Shown here piece by piece: positions 1 to 10,296 of a stretch of DNA of 64,000 bases. The notes beneath the pieces were generated by a model. That model worked only from the letters and a program-made list of their open reading frames with translations. It had not been told where the DNA came from and searched no databases. Position 1 is the stretch's first letter, and the number at the start of each line of letters is the position of its first letter. The position numbers and the translations under genes were made by a program. The stretch covers positions 310,001-374,000 of the forward strand of contig JAKSXM010000014.1 in NCBI GenBank assembly GCA_022575985.1, given 5' to 3'. The DNA is from Anagrus nilaparvatae (taxonomy: Eukaryota; Arthropoda; Insecta; Hymenoptera; Mymaridae).

Positions 1-1039
1 ATCGATTTTAAAAAAAAAATTATTATTTTACGATGAAAATCAAGCGGATAATGCATGTTTAAGGTTCAGAAACAGGCTTTTTTCAATAAAATTTCAATCT
101 TTTTTAAGAAGAATTTGAGCAAAATCTTAAATTGACGATAACTTGGCTAAATTACATCGTAAAAAGAAAAGTTTTTTTTTCTTCTGGAGTGGTTTTTCCC
201 TGGCAATCATATTTTTTTATCTATCTTTTAAAATTTTATTTACCTAAAAAGTTATTTTGAAAATTTGGGGTAGCTCAGATACGAAAAACACGGTTTTTGA
301 CATAAAAGTAAAAAAATCTGTTTGGCACCTATCACCGATTTCTTGTTCACGATTTTTTTCGGTTTTCTGAAGGTTCAAACTATCTGAAAACACGGGTCAT
401 ATCGATGTGCCCTCAAAAAAAAAATTTACGATTCCAGGCTCGAATTAAGTATCACTTTTAAAATAATTGCTCATATGTGTTTCAACTACAGATTAAAATA
501 AAATTGAAAATGTTTATTAATTGAAATAAACATTGCAATCTTCTTTTTGGGGCATTTATGAACAGCCTCCTAAATTATAAAAAGTTAAGTGGAAATTGTT
601 ACTTCTATTTTTATGTTACACAGATTATCATGATTAACTTCTTTATACTTTATATACTTTATTGACTGCAAAATTTATTTTTTCAAATAATGAACACATA
701 AAAATTGTGTATAATTATTAAATTCTTTTATCATGAAGAAAAATAATATTTCAAATTAAAAGCATTGAAATTTTCATAATTTTTTTCAAAATATGTCTGT
801 CGTAAATTACAAAAAACTATTTTTAAATTAAAAAAAAAAAACAATAAAAAAATTATCAATGGCTATTTTCATAATTTTAGGGATAATACAGGTATATTAT
901 TTTATCACGTGTCTCGCATTCGGAATAATTTCTAGTAAAATCGTCATTTAACAAGTTTTAAAAGCAAAAAATTAACATCCACATTTACGTTAAACCACTC
1001 ACGTAAAAATATTAAGCTTAAAGACGTATGTCCGTGGAG
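1..1039. other. AT-rich intergenic DNA with a diverged repeat copy
   Basis: No coding region is supported here. The first 260 bases resemble a stretch near 15340-15600: both carry a 'gatgaaaat' block and, further on, 'atcgtaaaaagaaaagtttt'. This is probably an old fragment of the same repeat family. Confidence 0.4.
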
Positions 1040-1432
1040 TGAAACAGACATATAGTTCTTTTCGGACCTCTTTCTCCCTCTCGCGATTTTCATATAAAAA
1101 ACTCCAAAATGGTTTTGTTTATATTTCTGTAAATAAACACCTAGGAGCTTTGAAACTTTAGCTATGAGTTTTTATAATAATAAATTATATTTTTACCAAA
1201 TATTATTAATATCTGTTCTGTAAATTTTTTGTTTGGAGAACATATATCTTTCTTTCTCACAATTTTCGGACCTCTTGCTTCCTCGCGCGTATTCACCGTT
1301 AGAGATTTTAAAATGTTTTTATTTATATTTCTGTAAATAAACATCTAGGAGCTTTGAAATTTTGGCTATGAGTTTTCACAATAATAATATATATTTTTAC
1401 TAAATATTATTAAAATCTGTTCTGTAAATATA
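1040..1432. repeat. Imperfect tandem duplication, about 204-bp unit
   Basis: Two copies lie side by side at an offset of about 204 bases, for example 'cggacctctt' motifs near 1063 and 1267. Each is followed by the block 'taggagctttgaaa' and an AT-rich end reading 'atctgttctgtaaat'. An ORF of 60 codons on the minus strand lies inside it and has no recognisable protein character. This is non-coding repeat DNA. Confidence 0.7.
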
Positions 1433-1852
1433 TCACGGACATACTACCTTAATTTTGGGTAAGCTTACTCAAAATTAAGCTTAATCCTTTTACGTGGGCA
1501 TACAAAACTAAAAAAAATATTATTCTTTATATTGACAATATTGACATTGGTATATAAAACTTTGCGGTCAGGAAAAAAATTCTGTAATAATCATTATTTT
1601 GGTATTTTCAAAATTCGAATATTTTAAAATCTTGAGCAATGAAATAAGTAAGCGATGATATATTACATATGAATTAAGTAATTGCTGTTTCACATTTTTG
1701 CTGGTATTCATTTAATATGTACTTGAATCTGTACAGTAATTAGTAATTTTGTACTCAATCAAAAATTTCAAGTTAATCCACTTAACTAAAACACTGTTAC
1801 TTGAATTATAAATATTGTTTCCCTTTTTATTACTTCTAATTTTAATATTTTA

Positions 1853-3429
1853 CCCGACGAATTTTCGAAATATCTCTTATGATCTCCGCTGATCTTTTTA
1901 GATCTCCGGAGATCTCCAGAAATCAGAAGTGATCGCAAATTTCAGGTGATTTCTTTAGTTCTCTGGAGATCTCCGGAGATCTCCGGAAATCACTTTTGAT
2001 CTCTGGAGATTACTGGAGATTAAAATAGATCTAAAGTGATCTCCAGAGATCACTGAGGTAAAAAAAAAAGTTCGAAAAATTTAGAAAGAATATTTAGAAT
2101 CATTAAGCAAAGTTGTAAAATGATAAGCATAATAGATTTACCTTATTTTTTGACTTTATTTAAATTTGAAAAATGATACTATTAGTTATTTTACTAAAAC
2201 CTTATGAAAATATCAAAAAGTACAGCATTAAGTTTACTAATTTTTATAATAAATATAATTATTGGAATCGTCTCAGTAAGAAATACAATTAATAGAAATA
2301 CAAAAGGTAAATGAATAAAAAAAATTAGTTATTTGATCATTAATAATTTTAATAAATATTTATAATTTTAATTACAATATATTAATAATAAACTGGAAGT
2401 ACCTAGGACAGTACAGAAGTACCTAGGGACCATTGGTGCAGAATTTTTAAGAATTCATTGTAAAAATTAATAAAAAATAAATTCATATTATTTAAAAAAC
2501 TATAATAATTTAAAAATTTAATTAATTTAGTTCACTTTGATGTCTAAGCAGCATGATTTCTATAATAAAAATCTAAATATAAATATTTGGATATAAATAT
2601 TTATATTATGAACACAATAGATACTTTATTATCAATGTTATAAGTGAACATGTTCCATGCTCGTTGGTTGTGTAGTTACACAAACCGGTTATAAATTTTT
2701 TGTTTTATAATCAGATGAAAAAGTACTTTTCGTGGTAATAAACTTAATTATAAAAATCTCAAAAATTAGCTAGATAAGTAAAAAATTATTAATTTTTTTA
2801 TTTTATAAATAGATTATAAAGTACCTCACATGGTAATAATTATTGTTATTATAAAAATGAATTATAATTATTTGTTTATAGAAATTGTTGACTATGTTAA
2901 CTAATATTAATATATTGTAATTAAAATTATAAATATTTATTAAAATTATTAATGATCAAATAACTAATTTTTTTTATTCATTTACCTTTTGTATTTCTAT
3001 TAATTGTATTTCTTACTGAGACGATTCCAATAATTATATTTATTATAAAAATTAGTAAACTTAATTCTGTACTTTTTGATATTTTCATAAGGTTTCAGTA
3101 AAATAACTAATAGTATCATTTTTCAAATTTAAATAAAGTCAAAAAATAAGGTAAATCTATTATGCTTATCATTTTACAACTTTGCTTAATGATTCTAAAT
3201 ATTCTTTCTAAATTTTTCGAACTTTTTTTTTTACCTCAGTGATCTCTGGAGATCACTTTAGATCTATTTTAATCTCCAGTAATCTCCAGAGATCAAAAGT
3301 GATTTCCGGAGATCTCCGGAGATCTCCAGAGAACTAAAGAAATCACCTGAAATTTGCGATCAAAAGTGATCTCCGGAGATCTAAAAAGATCAGCGGAGAT
3401 CATAAGAGATATTTCGAAAATTCGTCGGG
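1853..3429. mobile_element. Foldback / long-TIR DNA element, Harbinger-like TTA target site
   Basis: The ends are inverted copies: the left begins CCCGACGAATTTTCG and the right ends with its complement. The arms run about 530 bp (1853 to about 2388, and about 2903 to 3429) around a loop of about 510 bp. The trinucleotide TTA flanks both ends (1850-1852 and 3430-3432), matching the TWA target duplication of PIF/Harbinger elements. The outer 200 bp of each arm is packed with GATCTCCGGAGATC-type palindromes. There is no transposase ORF, so it is non-autonomous. It lies just beyond the last visible exon of the minus-strand MULE gene. Superfamily assignment rests only on the 3-bp target site. Confidence 0.75.
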
Positions 3430-3588
3430 TTACGAACAATTTTGACTTAATTTCATTGCTTCTTTTACATTTTACAGCAATTATAACATTTTAAAGAATA
3501 CAATAATTTTATAAACAGGCCAATCAACTAGGTTATAAATTATAAATTAAACCAGCAAAAATGTTTAGAACATTAAATTGGCAATTAC

Positions 3589-6500
3589 CTTTCTCTACAG
3601 TACGTCTTTTTCGTATCTTTTTTGATTGTTTCCCATCTTTGTTTCTCTTTTTATTCTTATTTCGCTTCCTTTGATTTCCTGGAACAAATTTGTAGAAAGA
3701 AATTGAATGAAAGTTAATTATCTTTAATCTTAAAATATAATTAAATTTATTTTTTAATCGCAAACTAAGACTGACTAAATCTAATTATTTGTATTATATT
3801 TTTTTACCTTTTGCCTTTTTCGATGTTGACACTATCAGATTATTTTCGTCAACATTTATCGACCTTGTTTCAGCTTGGGATATTTCTACAGTTTCTATTT
3901 CAAAAAATAATTTAACAAATTACTTTCTTTCATTCTATAAAAGCTGGATATTTTTTTACATGGCTATTTTAGTAAATATTTGTATTTTTAAAATATAATA
4001 GTCTTTAATTTCAATAATCACAGAAAACATATATTTTGAAAATTAATAAAATTAATTCATTGATTTATTTAAATGATTTTTAATTATTTTTGTAAATCTA
4101 TTATTTCATTGAATGAAATATTTAATCAAAATAAAAAAAAACGATAATTTAAAATTTTCGTTTCTTAATTTCTAAAAAAAAATTATAAAAAATTTAATAG
4201 CTAAGCATTCATTTTTTATCATTAAGTTATACAAAATAATTTAATAAAATTAGGCTTTCAAAAAATCAAAGAAATCGAGTGTTACAAACTACCATATGCT
4301 TATAAATTATTAATTTCCTTTAATACAGTATTTAATGACTGATCGCAAATTCAAAATAAGCATTAAAGAAATTAACAAGGATAGTTAAAATAAATGGTAA
4401 AATTATAAAACTTTTTAATCTATTCATTTTATCTTTCTTAAGCATAGTAAAATGATAACTTGCCTGAAAGAGTTGATGATGGCACGCTAGTTTGTTGACT
4501 ACTTTCCAGTTTATTAAGCCAGAGCATTCTTCTGGCAGCAACTACGCGTGGATCTGCTTGGTCGGTAACTTTTTTCAAAAATAAAATAATGGAAATTTTA
4601 ATTAATCCTTTTTCAACCACCACGTTAGATTTACAACTTTTTATCACTTACTAGCCTAATTAACAGTTTGCGAACTTTCCTCTATAATTTCTTCTGGTTG
4701 ACTTGTTGAAGGAATAGTTTCAGAAGTACCTTAAAATTTTTTTTCCATTATTCATTTACTTCAATTTATAATTTTTTTTCAAAATTTTTTCTTACCTAGT
4801 ACTTCTTGTTGTTGAATTACACTTTCAAATGTATCAATTGTTGTTGACACTGCATTCATTTTACAAAATTAATATACAAATTAATTTACAGTGAGTAAAA
4901 TTACTATTTAATTTTATAAAAATAATCTAAAATATTTACGTACAGATACTAACTTCATTAGAATGAATATCATTTACATTGGCTTCCAACGAGGTGTTTG
5001 CACCTGAAATATTTGTTTGACAAGAATTAATTTATATTACATGTTTATCAGCCAGGCAGTTTTAAATTTTCATAGTTTTTCGATTACTGAGTTAAATTAA
5101 ATGTTTGCTACCAAAATAATAAAAACTAAAGTTCATTCAATCGTTTTTCAGAGTTGACATTGATACATTAAAACATAAGTGTCCATGGATTGGTGGAAGT
5201 AGATTGAATTGGCCAAATTAAGTAACGATTTGGTAACTTTTTAGACTCTAGATATGTCATCTAATTAATTGCTAATCGAGAATTAATATAACTTCGAGGC
5301 TAATACTTATGTAAATTAATAAAAAAATTAATCGTTTTCTATTTTAATTATTACTTACTTGCACTTTCAGAAATTACATGCCTTTCTTCTCCCAAATCTA
5401 AAAAAATAAGTGGCATCCATTTGAATAAAAAAACATGAGTTAATAAAAAAAGAAAAGAATTCAACTACTCAAAATAATTTATTTAATCACATTAAATGTG
5501 AAACCCTTTTTGCAAAATTATTACCTAAAGTCAAGTCAACTATTGGTTCTGAAATAAAAAATTCTTTAATTTAAAATACTGATTTCAGAGTATAGGATAA
5601 TTATCACAAATTTTTGTACCTTCTATAGACGATAGCCTGAGAATCAGTGAACCTGAAATTATTATAAAAATTATTATAGATTTACACTTGCGTTTAGATA
5701 TTAGTAATTTTTAAATATATATTACCTTCGACATCTTCCTGAAAGTTCGTAGACTCTACAATAATATCGAAAATAAAACATTAATTTTTATACGTATATT
5801 ACTGTATTATTTAAGTACTAACTAGTTTATAAAATTTGAAATTGATTATAAGTCCATATATTAATAAAACAACAATTTAAATATTCTATTTTTCTTTATA
5901 GTAAGCATATTTTATTAATATTTTACTTTTTATAATTACATTTTTGACTTTTCTTATTCATCTAATATTACGTAAGCTTATGAACAATATCTATTTGTTT
6001 AAAAAATATTAGAATCATATACATTTGTTATTTATTTCATTCTTTTTTTTTTTTTTTTTTTTTTTTTTAAGGATATTATAATACACGTATACAGTAATCA
6101 GATAATAACATAGACCATTCTTTTAGAAATTACTAACAGCTGAAGCAGTGCTATTGAGATACAACTGCATTTAATACTTTGCTTTATAACTAAAAAAAAT
6201 ATCAAAATAACAAATGTTTATACAATTAATATTTTTTAGGCACTCTTAATCTTACATTTTGTTTATTACAATTTCAAACTGTGCAAGTAATTTAAAACAA
6301 TTATTAGTTAAATACTTTTTATCTTTTACCTTCTGTACTTTGCTCTAAATTTATCGAGGCAGTAGATTGTCCATGATTTCTTGTTTGTTGCCCTTAAAAA
6401 AGAGTATTTTTTAACATAATTTTGTTTTAATATTTTTTGGTTTATATAATTACTAACATGTATCTCTGCGAACATCAAAATAAGAATGATCTTCATTTTC

Positions 6501-9500
6501 AGACTCTGAAAAAAATTAATACAATTTTTATAAAAAAATTAATACAATTTTTATAAAAAAATTAATACAATTTTTATAAGGCATACTTTCAGTTGTTTAA
6601 ATTAAATTACCTGAATCAGACACTACAAAAGATTCCCTTGAATTTACACGTTCATCGTGGTCTTCTTGCCCTTCAGCTCTCAAAGATGCTCTTAATGGAA
6701 CTAACAGTTATATTAAAAAATGTTATTAAATAACGTGTATTGTTAATTAAATTACAAATAAATTTACATTACCTCCACTTTCAATAGCTGAATTATTTAA
6801 CCTTCCATTCAATCGACTATGAAGATTCATGCTGAAATTTAGCTGCCTTGAAGAATTTCTTACATCAACGCGTTCCTCATGAATTTCTTGTTGTTCACTA
6901 CTCGATACTGATATTTCCGCAACTAGAAATTATGATAATATTAATAAATATGTTGTTTAATAATCTTAACGCGTATAATTTATTACATAATAAATTAATA
7001 ATAATGAATTTCAATTACCTCTTCTTTCAATAATTGCATTAATAGGCCTTAAATTCCATCGAATATTGAGATTTATATTTGAATTTGGCTGCCTTGAAGA
7101 GTTTCTTATATCTGAAGTTTCCTCATGGGTTTCTTGTTGTCTAATACTCGATATGGATATTTCTGGAACTAAAAATTATAATAATATTAATAAATCTTAT
7201 TGCATGAAGTGTATTGTTTATTACATTACAAATGAATTATTATTACCTCCATTTTCAATAGTTGAATTATTTAATCTTACATTCAATCGATTTTGAAGAT
7301 TCACATTTGCATTTGGCTGCCTTGAAGAATTTCTTACATCTATACGTTCCTCGTGAATTTCTTGTTGTTCACTACTCGATACTGATATTTCTGTAACTAG
7401 AAAATATAATAATATTAATAAATATGTTGTTTAATAACGCATATAATTTATTACATAATAAATGAATTTCAATTACCTCTCCTTTCGATTATTGCATTAT
7501 TAGGCCTTAAATTCCATCGACTATTGAGATTTATATTTGAATTTGACTGCCTTGAAGAGTTTCTTATATCTGAAGTTTCCTCATGGGTTTCTTGTTGTCT
7601 AATACTCGATATGGATATTCCTGGAACTAAAAATTATAATAATATTAATAAATGCTATTACATAAAGTGTACTGTTTATTACATTACAAATGAATTTTCA
7701 TTACCTCCACTTTCAATAGTTGAATTATTAAATCTTACATTCAATCGATTATGAAGATTCACATTTGCATTTGGATGCCTTGAAGAATTTCTTACATCTA
7801 CACGTTCCTCATGAATTTCTTGTTGCTCACTACTCGATACTAATATTTCTGCAATTAGAAAATATATTAATATTAATAAATATATTTTTAATACAGTGAA
7901 TTATTTATTACAATATACATAAATTTAAATTACCTCCTCTTTCGACAACTGAATTGTTGTGCCTTCTATTTAATCTATTTTGACGATTTGTATTTATACT
8001 TCCAGCATGGGTTTGTTGCTGCTGCATGTTCTGTGTAGATCTTAATGAAACTGAAGAATATGAAATCAATAACTATTTTAGTAAACTACTTATTTATAAA
8101 ACTCTTAATAATTTTCATATACCTCTTCTTTCATTGATTGCCATTTGTCCTCCATTTATATTTTCATCCTCTTCAGAGTCACCTTAAAGGAAGTTTATAT
8201 AAACATTTTTTTTCTTTCAATTTTAATATAATTTATTTATTACCTTCTGCAGAATCTGCTGAGTCGCTTACATCTGGACTCTCTGAAAATTTTAAATCCA
8301 ATTATTTTAGAAAAGTATTATTTATCTAAGTTCGTGTACATTAAGTTTGACATGCTAGGTTATCTGTGGTACAGTATCTAAAATTAAGTAGTGTAAATAC
8401 AACATGACGTTTTTTTTAAATATCAAAAATCAAAATTTAAAGATATTTGTTAAATAAACAAATGAAAATAATAATTAAAAGTTTTATATATTAGAATTTA
8501 AAAGACCGATGACATACAATAGTTTCATTTTTTTCAATAAGAATATTGCATTTATCGTTGCATTCCCTAATAAATATAAAAAAATTGTGTCCAATTTATA
8601 TTAACTTTTGAATATCTAATAACACATACCTACTGGTATATTTCTTCTTGTCTGAGTACGCCGAGCATTACCTCTTGGTCGACCTTAAAAAAATTTTTAT
8701 AATCTCATTTACTCAAATATTAAATTTAATTGACTAAATTAATAAAAATAAGCATTTAAAAGCGCCACTTAAATTAAAGTTTTTGAAAAAATATAGAAAA
8801 TAACTTTTTTGTTATGATATAACGTTCCTTTCATTTTTTAGAAAATATTTTAAAAAACTTTTTACAATTGTTTAAATAAACAATTGAAAAAAACGAATTA
8901 AATTAACTTTAAGCCATTTAAATTGACTTTAGAAAGCAAAATTAAGTTACGTTTTGAAATCTAACATTCAATAATAAGTAGAAACCATCTGATCTTTTGA
9001 TGCAAAATAAAGGAAATTAGATTTTTTATCTCACATATTGCAACTTCTTAAAGCTTGCTTGAAATTTTGGAAGACAGAAAAATTACACCATATACCTGGT
9101 CTTCCTCTTCTTAAGTTATTAGGCTGCTGGTTGAGTTGCTGCTGCTCAATACCAATTCTCGAAACTTCGTTACTCAACATTCCCTCTTGCTGTTGAATTG
9201 AGCCACTTGTTTGTCTTGAACCAAGTGTTTGCCTTGAACCACCTGTTTGTATCGAGCCACCAGGTAAACCTGATCATAGGAGTAATATTTATTATTTATA
9301 TAGCAAGGCTTACAGACACTATCATAGGATTCTTGAGCAACATTACTAAATTGAAAATTGATGCAGAATTACAAATTCAAATTATTTTTTAAAACACCAA
9401 GTGTTATTTGATATTTTATGTTCAAAATATAATAATTTTAATTGAATGATTTTTGTTTTACAAGAACTTGCTAACTGTAACATGTATATTACTTTTAGAC

Positions 9501-10208
9501 TTTATTTTGAATGTCATTATTTTAAAATTTTAAGCTCATCACATCAGTTCAAACTTGAGTGGATTTCACAAAGGAATAAAGATAAGAATTTTAGCGAACA
9601 AAAGTTTTTCTTCTTTTTCAATGTGAAAAATTCATGAGAAAACTGTTTATAATTAATACATGGTCGATACATGGTACATGATTCAGCAAATTTAGCAATA
9701 ATATTAATCAAATTTTTTTATCAAATATTTCAAAATTGATTTTTTGATCCATGGATTAGAATTTTTAGGATTCAATTTTCAATTCTAAACTAACTCAAAA
9801 ATTTACCTGGACATTCATAAAATTAACTTTTATCAGAAACAATAAACTTTTCTTTACAGTTAAATTTGCAATTATAACTTACTATAAAAATACGGAACAT
9901 CTTCTTGAATGCGTTGTCTTCTAACTAGATCTGGATCAATTTGAAATTCTGGATCATCTCCTAGAAATTTATTTCTAAGTTTAAAGCAAATACTTTTTAA
10001 ATAAAAAACCACAGATAATATAATTAAAATATTTGCTTACTACGATTCAACATGGAATCGAAATTTACTTTGTACTCTACTGGAACTTCTTCTTGAAAAT
10101 CTGAAAGTTTCAAATCTTCCAATTTTGATAAAATATTTCCTTTAAATCTATCTGCTAGTTGTAAAAATTCATTGATTCTTATTGTGCCATTATCTAGTTT
10201 TAACCAAG
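3589..10208 (-). CDS. 25-exon symmetric micro-exon array, 3' half of the FLYWCH/MULE gene
   Basis: Exons E7-E31 by high..low coordinate: 10208-10041, 9960-9883, 9269-9096, 8683-8630, 8282-8244, 8182-8123, 8050-7934, 7848-7705, 7626-7477, 7390-7247, 7168-7019, 6922-6773, 6700-6611, 6505-6458, 6392-6330, 5755-5726, 5652-5620, 5548-5525, 5397-5359, 5003-4944, 4849-4796, 4729-4652, 4568-4464, 3894-3808, 3678-3589. Every exon has AG before it and GT (once GC) after it. Every length is a multiple of 3 (24-174 nt) and every junction is phase 1, giving 743 codons. The chain is rich in Ser, Asn, Gln and Glu. It has a Gln-rich exon (9269-9096), an AT-hook-like RRGRPGRPRG spanning the next junction, and a Lys/Arg-rich last exon resembling a nuclear signal. 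Breaks: E28 holds an in-frame TAG (4658-4656), and E7 does not match the phase of E6. No 3' end was found. Function is unknown; a DNA-binding extension of the transposase is inference. Confidence 0.7.
6014..6068. repeat. Poly-T tract inside an intron
   Basis: A run of more than 25 T residues ends at 6068, inside the intron between exons 6392-6330 and 5755-5726. In the minus-strand sense this is a poly-A run. It may mark the tail of an old retro-insertion, but no target duplication was identified. Confidence 0.6.
6514..6579. repeat. Three tandem copies of a 23-bp AT-rich unit
   Basis: The unit reads 'attaatacaatttttataa' plus A residues, three times, just 5' of exon 6505-6458 on the minus strand. 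It lies within the intron and so leaves the coding frame untouched. Confidence 0.8.
6773..7848 (-). repeat. Tandem duplication of a two-exon (A+B) coding module
   Basis: Exons 7848-7705, 7390-7247 and 6922-6773 are type A, sharing SSEQQEIHEER and a RNSSRQ-like core. Exons 7626-7477 and 7168-7019 are type B, sharing SIRQQETHEETSDIRNSSR. Types alternate A-B-A-B-A with introns of about 78 bp. The A+B unit recurs at an offset of 458 bp. Two 76-codon plus-strand ORFs over the B exons are antisense shadows of this duplication. The high similarity, introns included, points to recent unequal crossing-over. Confidence 0.85.
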
Positions 10209-10296
10209 CTGAACAAACAAGAAGTATGAAAGAAAAATATCACAATCAAATCTATTTAAAGTTATTAAAAGAAATTATTTTAAAAAATAATTATAC

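Noticed and set aside
7066..7754. Two very similar plus-strand 76-residue ORFs
   Set aside because: They lie antisense over the type-B exons and adjoining introns of the minus-strand gene, whose splice sites and phases are fully consistent.
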